A DNA stretch of 64,000 bases from Alphaproteobacteria bacterium (GTDB lineage Bacteria > Pseudomonadota > Alphaproteobacteria > Micropepsales > Micropepsaceae), in assembly GCA_028865545.1 (NCBI GenBank), contig JAGWJY010000012.1, positions 1-64,000 on the forward strand, in the 5' to 3' direction. Shown here in pieces: positions 1-12,306 of this stretch. Numbering within the stretch: the first letter of the stretch is position 1; each line of letters starts with the position of its first letter. The notes under the pieces are model-generated. The model saw only the letters and a program-made list of their open reading frames with translations. It did not search any database and was not told the DNA's origin. A program made the translations under genes and the position numbers.

Positions 1-115
1 ATATTCTGCTCATATTATGAGGAGAATAGAGAGCTTAATCTGCTCATAGACAGCAAAATCAGTGCCTTACATGCACGCTGGTACACCCGGAAGTGCAGCC
101 CCAGGCGAATGACGA

Positions 116-313
116 TCAGCCATGTCCGCCGTCGCCCGGGCTTTCCCGCAGCAGTTCCCTGATCGCCAGCATAATGTCGAGCCAATCGGCCATGCCCTCG
201 TCGTCGCCTGCCTTCTGCATCGCCACCACCTTGCCGGCGGCGACCTCGGCGGCCTTCTCGCCATAACTCTTGATGAGCTGGCTGGCGGATCGCTGGATGC
301 CGGTTTCGTCCAT
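116..313 (-). CDS. small hypothetical protein, 65 aa
   Basis: A 65-residue acidic, probably cytoplasmic protein. I do not recognise a named family. It begins MDETGIQRSA and is predicted largely helical, with no signal peptide or membrane segment; the sequence reads like a small stand-alone helical protein (SQLIKSYGEKAAEVAAG, then a DEGMADWLDIMLAIRELL helix). The ATG at 313 was chosen because the amphipathic, low-complexity-free sequence starts there; the longer open frame upstream is Pro/Ala/Arg-rich and looks non-coding. It diverges from the lipoprotein at 442, so the 130 bases between must hold both promoters. Real gene likely, function unknown. Confidence 0.6.
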   Translation of the reverse strand: MDETGIQRSASQLIKSYGEKAAEVAAGKVVAMQKAGDDEGMADWLDIMLAIRELLRESPGDGGHG

Positions 314-441
314 GGCGGCGGTATAGCACAGGACGGCGGCACCACGGTGCCTGGCGGCTGCCGCGCATGCAGCATTCCGTGGCACGCCCGCCCCTGCCGT
401 GTCAGACTGGGGCCGGGCGAGCATCCAGAGGGGCTGAGCAG

Positions 442-1371
442 ATGCGGAAGCCAATTCTTGCGCTGTTGGCGGCGCTGACGCTGGCGGGTTGCGGCGGACC
501 GGTGCTGGGCACGACGGATCTGTCGAAGTCGGCACCCGGCAAATTTTCTACGCCGCTGACCTACGGCCTGCCCGTCGCCTATTTCCCGATCACCATCAAA
601 CGCGACGCCAGCTGCAACCTGACCGCTTCGCTCGACAAGCCCGTGTTCGCGCGCGATCCCAACTGGAATCTGCGCCTCGATTATTTCCACCACGGTTACA
701 CCAACGACACGCTCACCTTCCAGACCGACGATGTCGGCCTGCTGACGGCGATCAACACCACCAGCGAGAACCAGACGCTGGCCGCCATCGACCAGGCGTT
801 CGCCGTCGCCGCGCAGGCTGGCAAACTCTTCGCGCTCGCCGCCCCGAAAACCGGCAAGAGCTGCACGGCGTTCAACATCACCTATGTGTTCAATCCGCTG
901 GAGGCGTCACAGCGCGCGGCGCTGAATGCGCTGCTCGATGCCAATGACGGCGACGACAAGGTGGCGGTCGGCGACGTCACTCTGGCGGGAACGGCGGAGA
1001 ATTATGCGGGCGACGCCTGCGCGGCCGGCGGCTGCACGCTGCCGCTGCCCGATTACTGTCTGGCCGCGGACAAGACGACGAACCAATGCGTCTATTTCCG
1101 CCGCATGCGCAGCTTCGTGCTGCCGGTGCTCGACAAGGACAGCAACACGCATGTCGATCTGACCTTCCAGGCGCCCGACGCCGCCATCTATGCGATCCCC
1201 ATGCGCCGCGCCGACTTCGTCAAATTCGACGTCAAGCTGACCTTCGATCACGGCGTGCTGACGGGCTACACTTCCAGCGATCCGAGCCAGGTGCTGGCGG
1301 TGCTGCAGATTCCGAGCGATTTGATCAAAGACATCGTCGGACTGAACAGCTCATCGAGCGCCACCAAATAA
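442..1371 (+). CDS. lipoprotein of unknown function
   Basis: A 309-residue predicted lipoprotein. The N-terminus MRKPILALLAALTLAGCGG is a short lipoprotein signal with the lipobox LAGC and Cys17 as the acylated residue. The mature part has several Cys pairs (for example a CAAGGC cluster near residues 193-198), compatible with a periplasmic fold with disulfides, and no membrane helix. I recognise no domain. The start at 442 is preferred over the in-frame start at 367 because the signal peptide begins there and a purine-rich GAGGGG lies 8-14 bases upstream. It stands alone between divergent and co-directional unknowns; the 3' flank to 1652 shows no gene. Confidence 0.75.
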   Translation: MRKPILALLAALTLAGCGGPVLGTTDLSKSAPGKFSTPLTYGLPVAYFPITIKRDASCNLTASLDKPVFARDPNWNLRLDYFHHGYTNDTLTFQTDDVGLLTAINTTSENQTLAAIDQAFAVAAQAGKLFALAAPKTGKSCTAFNITYVFNPLEASQRAALNALLDANDGDDKVAVGDVTLAGTAENYAGDACAAGGCTLPLPDYCLAADKTTNQCVYFRRMRSFVLPVLDKDSNTHVDLTFQAPDAAIYAIPMRRADFVKFDVKLTFDHGVLTGYTSSDPSQVLAVLQIPSDLIKDIVGLNSSSSATK

Positions 1372-1652
1372 GCGGCTTGCAGCACGCGCGCACTCCGATC
1401 ATGCCCTAACGGAAGGATGGCGGTCTGCGTGTGACAGATCGCCCCAAACAATCGCGCCTCTCGGACAAATGTCGCGACGAACCGCGCCGCAAACGCGACA
1501 TCTTCCGCGTGCCGTTGGAGCTTGTGTCATCGTGTCATCTGGGGATCGCCGGATGAAACTGATCAAGATCGGAGCAGAGCGCGCTGCTTTGATATTCCGC
1601 ACTGCCAGAGTGTTCGATCGATTCAGACATTGACCTGAAAATGGAGAGAACG

Positions 1653-2117
1653 ATGAATAAGATGGCAGTGATCGCCGTGAGCGCCGCCGCTCTGTTCTGT
1701 TCCGCCGCCGCCGGCAGCGCCCAGGAAGTCAAAGGCGGATTCTGCAAGGTCGAGGGAACGCGCGTCAGCAATGCGGGCGACGGCATCTTCAAAGCGAAGC
1801 TCTGGGAATACACAGAGGCCAAACTGCCGGAGGTTCCGCTGCTGGGTTGGGTCGATGTCGCCTGCGCCGACCGCGGAACGCCCAGAAGCATTCTGCAGGA
1901 TTTCGGCAAACGCATCTATTTCAACGTCGCCGGCCCCGAGGGCGGCGCCCCGCATGACGGCGTGCTCAGCGTCAGCGATCCGAATCTCAATACCGGCGTC
2001 GAAGGCGAGACCGGCATCGCCGTAAAGAATCTCGCGATCTACGGCATCGTCACGCCGAGGCACGTTTGCGCCTACGAGGTCTGGGTCTGGGCGGAGAACT
2101 GCCAGTCCGGCCATTGA
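1653..2117 (+). CDS. secreted hypothetical protein
   Basis: A 154-residue exported protein of unknown function. It starts MNKMAVIAVSAAALFC and has a Sec signal peptide ending near AAAGSAQ-E, so it is probably periplasmic. The mature domain is about 130 residues with four Cys residues (GFCKVEG, VDVACADRG, HVCAYEV, AENCQSG) that could form two disulfides. An in-frame ATG lies 12 bases upstream at 1641, but GGAGAG at 1643-1648 is correctly spaced for the ATG at 1653, so I chose the latter. It converges on the thiolase gene, separated by a short GC-rich palindrome. Confidence 0.75.
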   Translation: MNKMAVIAVSAAALFCSAAAGSAQEVKGGFCKVEGTRVSNAGDGIFKAKLWEYTEAKLPEVPLLGWVDVACADRGTPRSILQDFGKRIYFNVAGPEGGAPHDGVLSVSDPNLNTGVEGETGIAVKNLAIYGIVTPRHVCAYEVWVWAENCQSGH

Positions 2118-2164
2118 TCCCGTACGACCGCGGTCGGAATCCGGTGCAATAGAGACTCGTCGCG

Positions 2165-3403
<1,239 letters not shown>

Positions 3404-3547
3404 TCATGAATCACGAAGCTTTGCCAATAGGTTAGGTGACAAGTTTTGCGCCACGCCCTGCTGCACCTGCGCAAAAAGGCTGGACACGGTAGACTTTGTC
3501 ATGTTGGCTTGCCGCAGGGGAGAGCCGGCTCGGACCGGTATCATTTC

Positions 3548-4156
3548 ATGGTAGGGCGCGTGACAGAAGAAACAAAAAAAACCGAAGCTCCGGTGGTCAT
3601 CAAGAAGTATGCGAACCGGCGGCTCTACAACACCGAGACCTCGAGCTATGTGACGCTCGACCATCTCTGCGAGATGGTCAAAGAGGGCAAGGAATTCGAG
3701 GTGCGCGACGCGCGCACCGGCGAGGACATCACCCGCTCGGTGCTGACCCAGATCATCTTCGAAGAGGAAACCAAGGGGCAAAGCCTGCTGCCGATCCGCT
3801 TCCTGCGCCAGATCATCCGCCTCTATGGCGACAGCATGCAGTCCTTCGTGCCAGGTTATCTGGATCTCTCCATGGAGAGCTTCACCAAGAACCAGGAAGC
3901 CATGCGCACGCGCATCGCCGAGGCTTTCGGCGGCAGCAGCCAGACGCTGGAGAACCTGACGCGGCAGAACTTCGCCATGTTCGAGCGCGCCATGCAGATG
4001 TTCTCGCCCTTCACGCCGGCACGCACGACGCGCGGCGAGGAGACCAAACCCAACGGCGCCACGGAGGCGAAGCCTTCGGAAGAGATCAGCGAGCTGAAGA
4101 GCGAGATCGAGGCGATGCGCAAGCAACTCGCCGAACTCAGCGAGCGCGGCAAGTAG
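3548..4156 (+). CDS. phaR: polyhydroxyalkanoate synthesis repressor PhaR
   Basis: DNA-binding regulator that senses PHB granules and represses phasin and PHA genes. The 202-residue protein has the highly conserved PHB/PHA accumulation DNA-binding domain near residues 18-75 (IKKYANRRLYNTETSSYVTL), a second conserved PHB-binding-type segment around residues 75-130 (LLPIRFLRQIIRLYGDSMQ) and a coiled-coil C-terminus (ISELKSEIEAMRKQLAEL). Start choice is uncertain: the ATG at 3548 has little Shine-Dalgarno sequence, and a GTG at 3560 directly follows TAGGG. It is divergent from the thiolase and its stop abuts the stop of the convergent EAL gene. Confidence 0.92.
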   Translation: MVGRVTEETKKTEAPVVIKKYANRRLYNTETSSYVTLDHLCEMVKEGKEFEVRDARTGEDITRSVLTQIIFEEETKGQSLLPIRFLRQIIRLYGDSMQSFVPGYLDLSMESFTKNQEAMRTRIAEAFGGSSQTLENLTRQNFAMFERAMQMFSPFTPARTTRGEETKPNGATEAKPSEEISELKSEIEAMRKQLAELSERGK

Positions 4157-5947
4157 CTATTTCAGCCAATCGGGATCGAGCACGGGCTTTCCGAAATGGA
4201 AGCCCTGGAAATGGTCGACGCCGAAGCTTTCGAGCAGGCGGGCGTCCTCTTCCGAGCCCACCCACTCCGCCGTGGTCTTCAGGTTGAAGCTCTTGGCGAG
4301 GTCGACCAAGGTGCGCACGAAGGTCTGGTTCTCCGGCGAATTCGTCAGGCCGACGACATAGGCGCCGTCGATCTTGACCATGTCGACGCGCAGCATCTGC
4401 AGATTGCGGAACGAGGTGTAGCCGGCGCCGAAATCGTCGATGGCGACGCGGCAGCCCATCTCGCGCAGCTGCGAGACGAACTGCGCGTTCTCCTCGAAAT
4501 GATTGAGCGCGGCGGTCTCGGTGAGTTCCACGATCAGACGGTCGGCGATGGCGGCATTGGCGCCGACATAATCGACGAAGGATTGCAGCCAGGCACCGTC
4601 ACAGGAGGTCGTGCCCGAGACGTTGACGCTGAGCGTGACGTCCTTGTGGGCGTGCAGCTGGGCGACGGTCATCTCCAGCGCATGGCGGTCGACCAGACGG
4701 ACCAGGCCGAGTTGCTCGGCCGCGGGAATGAACTGGCTCGCCACCGCGATGGAGCCGTCCTCGCGGACCATGCGCAGCAGGCACTCATAAGCCTCGGTCT
4801 TGCGGCTGCGCGCGCCGATGATCGGCTGATAGGCGAAGACCAGACGCTTCTCCTTCAGCGCCGCCAGCACCTCGTCGGCGACCGCCATCAGGCGCAGGCG
4901 CGCGCCTTCGCGCTGGGGCGAGCCCTGGTACATATGAAAGCTGTCGCGGCCGTGGCTGCGGGCGCGTTCCAGCGCCTCTTCCGCACGCAGCATCGCTTCC
5001 TGGCTGGTGGCGGCGCCCGAGGGTAGACACACCGCGCCGACCGACGAGGTGGCCGTGACCTTGCCCGCCCGCGTGTCGATCAGCTTGTCGCGCACCGCGG
5101 CGCGCAACCGGTCGGCGACGACGGTGATCTCGCGGTCCGAGCAGGACTTCAGGATGACGCCGAACTTGTTGCCCGCCGTGCGGCCGATGACGTCGGTAGA
5201 GCGCAGCGTGCGCGACAGTCTTTCCCCGACCGCGACGATCACCTCGTCCGCCGCGTCGAAGCCGTAGGAATCGTTGATCATGGCGAGGCGGTCGATCGAG
5301 GCCACCAGAAAGGCGCAGTTGCGGTCCTCGTGCTTGGCGGATTCGATGGCTTCCGACAGCTCGGCGCGCAGCGAATTGCGGTTGAGATGGCCGGTCAGCT
5401 CGTCGCGCGTGGCGAGATAGGTAAGACGCTGGTTCTCGCGCTTGCGTTCGGTGATCTCGCGCATCACCCCGGCGAGGCGCTCCGTGGCGCCGTCGGCGTC
5501 GGCGATGCGCACGCCCAGCATGACGAACCACACCGAACCGAGCGCGGTGGCCAGTTCGACGTCGATATCGAAGGAGATGTTCTCGCGGGCGCGGCTTTCC
5601 AGAATGGCGGAGAGCTTGTTGCGTCCTTCCAGGCTCATCAGGCTGAGCAGGGCGCGGCCGTAATGCGTCTTGCCGGCGACCACTTGATGCGGAAGGATTT
5701 CGCAGGCGCCATCCCAGACAATCTCGTCACCGGCGAGCGTCCAGTTGAAGCCGACGATGCCTGCGCCGGTCAGTGCCAGCTGCACGTGCTCAACGTCACG
5801 CGCGTTGCGCAACGCGTCAACGTGTTCCACTGGCTTCTTCTGAAGCGTCGGGTTCAACACTGTCCACCACCACACGCCGGTTTCCGGCCTTTGGAGCGAT
5901 GATGACGGCCTTCGTCTTAAAAAACTCGTAACTGTTGGGGCAACCAT
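4157..5947 (-). CDS. PAS-GGDEF-EAL protein, probable c-di-GMP phosphodiesterase
   Basis: A 596-residue soluble signalling protein. A PAS-like sensor occupies about residues 50-170 (ending MREITERKRENQRL, the usual PAC-to-GGDEF linker), followed by a GGDEF domain (about 175-335) and an EAL domain (about 350-590). The cyclase signature is AGNKF at residues 258-262 instead of GGDEF, so synthesis of c-di-GMP is very unlikely. The EAL domain keeps most catalytic residues: the signature Glu in YECLLR (388-390 read ECL), NVSG, VELTET, IDDFGAGY, VKIDG and the Gln of FQGFHF. A degradative role, perhaps GTP-regulated through the dead cyclase, is inferred. The true start may be downstream, because the first 40 residues are weakly convincing. 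A CtrA-like box lies at 5979-5993. Confidence 0.88.
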   Translation of the reverse strand: MVAPTVTSFLRRRPSSSLQRPETGVWWWTVLNPTLQKKPVEHVDALRNARDVEHVQLALTGAGIVGFNWTLAGDEIVWDGACEILPHQVVAGKTHYGRALLSLMSLEGRNKLSAILESRARENISFDIDVELATALGSVWFVMLGVRIADADGATERLAGVMREITERKRENQRLTYLATRDELTGHLNRNSLRAELSEAIESAKHEDRNCAFLVASIDRLAMINDSYGFDAADEVIVAVGERLSRTLRSTDVIGRTAGNKFGVILKSCSDREITVVADRLRAAVRDKLIDTRAGKVTATSSVGAVCLPSGAATSQEAMLRAEEALERARSHGRDSFHMYQGSPQREGARLRLMAVADEVLAALKEKRLVFAYQPIIGARSRKTEAYECLLRMVREDGSIAVASQFIPAAEQLGLVRLVDRHALEMTVAQLHAHKDVTLSVNVSGTTSCDGAWLQSFVDYVGANAAIADRLIVELTETAALNHFEENAQFVSQLREMGCRVAIDDFGAGYTSFRNLQMLRVDMVKIDGAYVVGLTNSPENQTFVRTLVDLAKSFNLKTTAEWVGSEEDARLLESFGVDHFQGFHFGKPVLDPDWLK

Positions 5948-6276
5948 TCCGCATACGCATCACGGCCCGCACTTTGCCTTAAGAACGGGTTATGACGACG
6001 ATCGCAATCACAACAGTTCTTACCAGCGCCGCCTTCCGGCACGGCGCGGAACGTGTGCGCGGCGTCGAAAAATCCGCGACGCATCGGCAATTCGATGGTG
6101 AATGCGAAACGCCGCGCGAGACGCAGATCGCCGCCGCCGTGGCGCCCGCACCACGCGCATCGTGCCAAACCGGTACAGGCAAATCTGCTTCATTTTGGAA
6201 CGGGCCCCGGATCAGGCCCGCTTTCGCGGCGCAGGTGATCGCACAGGCAACGGCGAAGCCCGCAACGCGACCGGTT
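5948..6276. other. intergenic region with no supported gene
   Basis: A 329-base gap between the EAL gene start and the end of the membrane-protein gene. Open frames cross it on both strands, but they read as Arg-, Pro- and Ala-rich low-complexity products and none has a ribosome binding site. The only signal I see is TTAA-N7-TTAT at 5979-5993 (see findings). A GGGCC...GGCCC inverted repeat near 6203-6222 could be a weak hairpin downstream of the minus-strand membrane protein. Confidence 0.5.
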
Positions 6277-6867
6277 TCAGCGTATACGGCGTACCGCCAA
6301 GGCGCCGTCGGCGTCGCGTTGCTCGTCGACCGGAATCTCTGAACTCCTCGCCAGCGCCAGTACGACGCCGAGCAATCCCGCCGCCGAGAACAGCAGCAGC
6401 GCGATGAAGGCGCGCGGATCCGGCGCCAGTAGCGAACAGGATGCCGCCAGCAACGCCGCCGCACCGCTTACCAGATGAACGCCGGGCCGGCGCATCAGTC
6501 CGCGCCGCGCGATCGTCAGCACGGCAACCAGACAGATCGCCTGCGGAATGACCGCCAAAGGAACGACACCGATGGCAGCCGACCAGATGCCCACAGCGCA
6601 GGCGCCGGCGAGCAACATCGCCGCAAAGGCGGGTTTGGGCGTGCGCCGCAAACTTGCGAACACCGACAGCGCCAGCAGCGCGACGGCGAGCGTGGTGACC
6701 ATCACCGCCACGGCGTCCGGCGCGATGTGCGACAGCGCACTCACGGCGAGCGCCGCATAGAGCACGCAGGCGAAGCGCAGATACAGACGGATGACCGGAC
6801 GCGCGGATTTCGTCGCGATCCAGGACGCCGCAGCGGCGAGTGCGAGGACCACGGCGAAGGGACTCAT
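6277..6867 (-). CDS. integral membrane protein of unknown function
   Basis: A 196-residue polytopic inner-membrane protein with about six hydrophobic segments, starting MSPFAVVLALAAAASW, and a charged cytoplasmic tail (SSEIPVDEQRDADGALAVRR). I do not recognise the family. Its ATG at 6867 overlaps the TGA of the upstream helix-turn-helix gene in an ATGA junction, so the two are translationally coupled. That pairing suggests the regulator and membrane protein act together, for example with the membrane protein controlling or being controlled by the regulator; this is inference from context only. Confidence 0.72.
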   Translation of the reverse strand: MSPFAVVLALAAAASWIATKSARPVIRLYLRFACVLYAALAVSALSHIAPDAVAVMVTTLAVALLALSVFASLRRTPKPAFAAMLLAGACAVGIWSAAIGVVPLAVIPQAICLVAVLTIARRGLMRRPGVHLVSGAAALLAASCSLLAPDPRAFIALLLFSAAGLLGVVLALARSSEIPVDEQRDADGALAVRRIR

Positions 6868-7184
6868 TTGCGCCTCGTCAGATCGGCGAGTTGTGCCTTG
6901 AGCGTTTCAAGCTCGCATTCGACGCGCGCCAGGCGGACTTCGACATCGGTCGGCGCTTTCGGCACCGGCGTCGAGACGCCGGCATGCGCAGCCACGGTCT
7001 CGGGCGCGGCGCCGAGTAATCCGGCGATCACGCGCACGTCCCGTTCGGACAGCTCGCGCTGATCCTTCCACAGCAGTGCGAGATCGTCCGCTGTCATGCC
7101 GAGGGCGGACGCCAACGCCGCACGCGACAGGCCCACGGCCTTGAGACGCACGTCGAACCATTCTGCGTCGAAGAACAACGCCAT
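6864..7184 (-). CDS. helix-turn-helix (XRE-like) regulator
   Basis: A 106-residue protein with an XRE/Cro-type helix-turn-helix in the N-terminal 60 residues (LKAVGLSRAALASALGMTADDLALLWKDQR, followed by ELSERDVRVIAGLLG), matching the pattern helix-turn-recognition helix-wing. A short variable linker follows (residues 65-80), and the C-terminal 25 residues (VRLARVECELETLKAQLADL) form a predicted coiled coil, probably for dimerisation. It is the first gene of a two-gene unit with the membrane protein, overlapping by four bases. Ligand and targets are unknown. Confidence 0.7.
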   Translation of the reverse strand: MALFFDAEWFDVRLKAVGLSRAALASALGMTADDLALLWKDQRELSERDVRVIAGLLGAAPETVAAHAGVSTPVPKAPTDVEVRLARVECELETLKAQLADLTRRK

Positions 7185-7196
7185 GGGGTTAGTGCC

Positions 7197-7478
7197 CTAA
7201 TTTAATTTTGCTTCGGTCACCCACCATGCCCTAACAGTCGCGTCGAACCATTTGCACAGTTCATAGAGGGGTACGATGGCGAAGCCGAATGCGGACACCA
7301 TTGTGAATATCATCAGGCCAAAGGATAGATCACTGGGACGAAGCTCCAGCACCCTTTTTAAGCCACTGATGCCATGCCTCGAGTACATGAAGTAGACGCA
7401 GGAGAGAAAGCTCAAAAACACCAGGCCAATGCCGGAGGCAATGCCACGGATAATGGTCCGCTTGATCCAAGCGCGCAT
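7197..7478 (-). CDS. small membrane protein
   Basis: A 93-residue hypothetical membrane protein with two hydrophobic helices (GIASGIGLVFLSFLSCVYFMY at 12-32 and SFGLMIFTMVSAFGFAIVPL around 52-71). The N-terminus MRAWIKRTIIRG is positively charged, consistent with an inside start. Base composition is clearly poorer in GC than neighbouring genes, as is the DNA up to the Fic gene. I recognise no family. It ends only 12 bases upstream of the regulator gene on the same strand, but the composition difference argues that it has a separate, possibly acquired, origin. Confidence 0.5.
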   Translation of the reverse strand: MRAWIKRTIIRGIASGIGLVFLSFLSCVYFMYSRHGISGLKRVLELRPSDLSFGLMIFTMVSAFGFAIVPLYELCKWFDATVRAWWVTEAKLN

Positions 7479-7585
7479 CGCTTCGACGGAGCCTTCACCA
7501 ATTCCTCAAACGTCCACAGCCTACCAGGAATGCTGGCACAGAAACGCGAGGCCGCATAACGGCTGTCCCAACGCCAAAGCACTTA

Positions 7586-7650
7586 ATTGGGTGGAATTGG
7601 GTGTACTATTGGCGTTGTTAAACGGGTGAAATTGGGTGTATTATTGGGTG
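7586..7650 (+). promoter_or_regulatory. operator-like repeats upstream of fic: four ATTGGGTG copies
   Basis: Four perfect ATTGGGTG octamers lie at 7586-7593, 7596-7603, 7631-7638 and 7643-7650, ending two bases before the Fic ATG at 7653. They are arranged as two close pairs (offsets 10 and 12), and a 25-base unit at 7589-7613 recurs at 7624-7648 with three mismatches. Helix-turn spacing and position suggest binding by a regulator, plausibly the winged-helix tail of the Fic protein itself. The repeats also occupy the place of the ribosome binding site. Confidence 0.55.
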
Positions 7651-7652
7651 TC

Positions 7653-8702
7653 ATGGTCCGATCCGACACCCTCAAGATCACGCCGGAAATCCTCGCCCTT
7701 GTCGCCGAGATCGATGAATTCAAGGGCGCGTGGCGCGCTCTCGGCACACTCGCTCCCGAGCGTCTTTTGACGCTACGGCATGTTGCCACCATCGAAAGCA
7801 TCGGCTCATCGACCCGCATCGAAGGCAGCAAATTGTCCGACCGCGAGGTCGAAAGGCTGCTTGCGAATCTGGAGATCAAGTCATTCGCCACCCGCGACGA
7901 GCAAGAGGTTGCGGGCTATGCCGAGGTGATGGAGACCGTTTTCCGCGCGTGGCAGGATATTCCCGTCACCGAAAACCACATCAAACAGCTTCACCGCGAT
8001 CTGCTTGTCCATAGCGAAAAGGACGCCTGGCACCGTGGCAGCTACAAGACGTCGCCGAACAGCGTCGCCGCCTTCGGTGAAGACGGAAAGCAGATCGGTA
8101 TCGTGTTCGAGACGGCAACGCCGTTCGACACGCCGCGTCTGATGGGCGAACTCGCGGCATGGTTCGACACGGTGCATAACGAGCGCAAGCTTCACTCGCT
8201 TCTTGCCATCGGCATTTTCGTCGCAATGTTTTTGGCGATCCATCCGTTTCAGGACGGGAACGGCCGGCTCTCGCGTATTCTCACGACGCTGCTTTTGCTG
8301 CGGGCGGGCTATGCCTATGTGCCTTACAGCTCCCTGGAAAGCGTGATCGAGCAGAACAAGGAAGCTTACTACCTAGCACTGCGCCAAACGCAGAGAACCA
8401 TCAACAAGGAAAAACCGACCTGGCAGCCTTGGTTCTTGTTCTTCCTGCGCGCGCTCCAGCAGCAGACACAACGGCTCGCCAGAAAAGTCGAGCGTGAGAA
8501 ATTGCTTCTTTCCAGCTTGCCCGCATTGTCCGTTCGGATTCTCGATCAGGTGCGCGAGCACGGCCGCGTCAGCATCGGCGACATGATCAAGATTACAGGT
8601 GCCAGCCGCAATACGCTGAAGGAGCATTTTCGGCTTCTTGCCGAGAAAGGCCATCTTGCCCTGCATGGCAAAGGCCGTGGCGCCTGGTACAGCCTGCGGT
8701 GA
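7653..8702 (+). CDS. Fic family protein with C-terminal winged helix
   Basis: A 349-residue Fic enzyme, predicted to transfer AMP (or another nucleotide moiety) to protein hydroxyl groups. The catalytic motif HPFQDGNGRLSR is at residues 197-208, with the active His197. An N-terminal inhibitory helix carries STRIEG at 53-58, matching the [S/T]xxxE[G/N] class II autoinhibition motif, so activity is probably held off by Glu57. Residues about 290-349 form a winged helix-turn-helix (RVSIGDMIKITGASRNTLKEH) that likely binds DNA. The ATG at 7653 was chosen because the domain begins there; an in-frame TTG at 7587 would translate the operator repeats. It is solitary, in lower-GC DNA, with no separate antitoxin gene, as expected for self-inhibited Fic proteins. 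Confidence 0.9.
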   Translation: MVRSDTLKITPEILALVAEIDEFKGAWRALGTLAPERLLTLRHVATIESIGSSTRIEGSKLSDREVERLLANLEIKSFATRDEQEVAGYAEVMETVFRAWQDIPVTENHIKQLHRDLLVHSEKDAWHRGSYKTSPNSVAAFGEDGKQIGIVFETATPFDTPRLMGELAAWFDTVHNERKLHSLLAIGIFVAMFLAIHPFQDGNGRLSRILTTLLLLRAGYAYVPYSSLESVIEQNKEAYYLALRQTQRTINKEKPTWQPWFLFFLRALQQQTQRLARKVEREKLLLSSLPALSVRILDQVREHGRVSIGDMIKITGASRNTLKEHFRLLAEKGHLALHGKGRGAWYSLR

Positions 8703-8713
8703 CCGGATGTTTG

Positions 8714-9502
8714 CTACTGGTCGTAATAGTCGGCGTGGCCGAGATAGGCGGCGCCGATGACGCGGCCGTAACCGCCCTGCTGCACCACGACGACCACGGC
8801 GTCATGCGGCGGCACCTTCGGCCCCGCATGCGGCAGATCGAGCGAGATCGCGCGGCCGTTCCAATGACCGACATCCTGGATGTCGTTGACGACGTTGCGG
8901 TAGGTCATCGTGCGGCCCTTGTTCTCACCGGCACCGATGTGAACGGTGGCGCTGGAGCGCAGGCGGAAGATCCAGATCGTCGCCTGGGATTTTCCCTTTG
9001 CCGCGGCAGGAGCCCCGGTGATGGCGACGTGAAGCTTCTGCGGCGTGCGCGACAGATCGATGCCGACGGACCAAACAGCATTCTTCGCCGAAGCGCCGTC
9101 GCCGTCCTTCTGCGCACGCTCGGCGGCCTTGATCGCCGCTTCGACCTTGTCGACACGGCTGCCGACCACATCGGTCACGCCGTCGACGATGATCTGGGGG
9201 GTGTAGACACCGCCGCGCCCCATAGCCGCCGCATAGGCCTTCTGGCGCTTGGTATTCGCATCGCTGGCGAGGGTGTCCTTCCAGCCCAGCATGTCCCAAT
9301 AGGTGATGGGCAGGCTCATGGCGATCAGGTCTTTGCGCTGCGTCAACGCTGCGAGCAGCGCATCGGCAGGCGGACAGGAACTACAGCCCTGGCTCGTATA
9401 AAGCTCGACGAGAACAGGTCTCGCCTCGCCTGCGACAGCGCTTGTCGCAATCCCGGCGATCATGGCCAGGGCAAAAAGCGCCGCGGTCGAAGCCTGTTTC
9501 AT
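8714..9502 (-). CDS. DUF1223 thioredoxin-like periplasmic protein
   Basis: A 262-residue exported protein of the DUF1223 family found mainly in alphaproteobacteria. The signal peptide ends near ATSAVAGEA (about residue 25). The mature protein starts with a thioredoxin-like strand and the motif LYTSQGCSSCPPAD, giving CSSC at residues 40-43, followed by GRGGVYTPQIIVDG, a cis-Pro-type segment typical of the fold. Substrates of the family are not established; a periplasmic redox role is inference. It converges with the Fic gene and is preceded by its own short upstream region towards aconitase. Confidence 0.85.
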   Translation of the reverse strand: MKQASTAALFALAMIAGIATSAVAGEARPVLVELYTSQGCSSCPPADALLAALTQRKDLIAMSLPITYWDMLGWKDTLASDANTKRQKAYAAAMGRGGVYTPQIIVDGVTDVVGSRVDKVEAAIKAAERAQKDGDGASAKNAVWSVGIDLSRTPQKLHVAITGAPAAAKGKSQATIWIFRLRSSATVHIGAGENKGRTMTYRNVVNDIQDVGHWNGRAISLDLPHAGPKVPPHDAVVVVVQQGGYGRVIGAAYLGHADYYDQ

Positions 9503-9603
9503 GATTCGACCATACGGCGCATGCCGTCCGCTCTCCAGTCACTTCGGCTTGAGAATCATCACGCCGCCGTGACGAGATCACGACCACGCGGTGACGGCAG
9601 GTC

Positions 9604-12306
<2,703 letters not shown>

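Noticed and set aside
1-115. AT-rich left edge of the window
   Set aside because: No gene, hairpin or tRNA can be supported from this fragment alone.
5979-6464. 161-aa minus-strand open frame in the gap after the EAL gene
   Set aside because: Overlaps the supported membrane-protein gene and has an Arg/Cys/Trp-rich non-protein-like composition.
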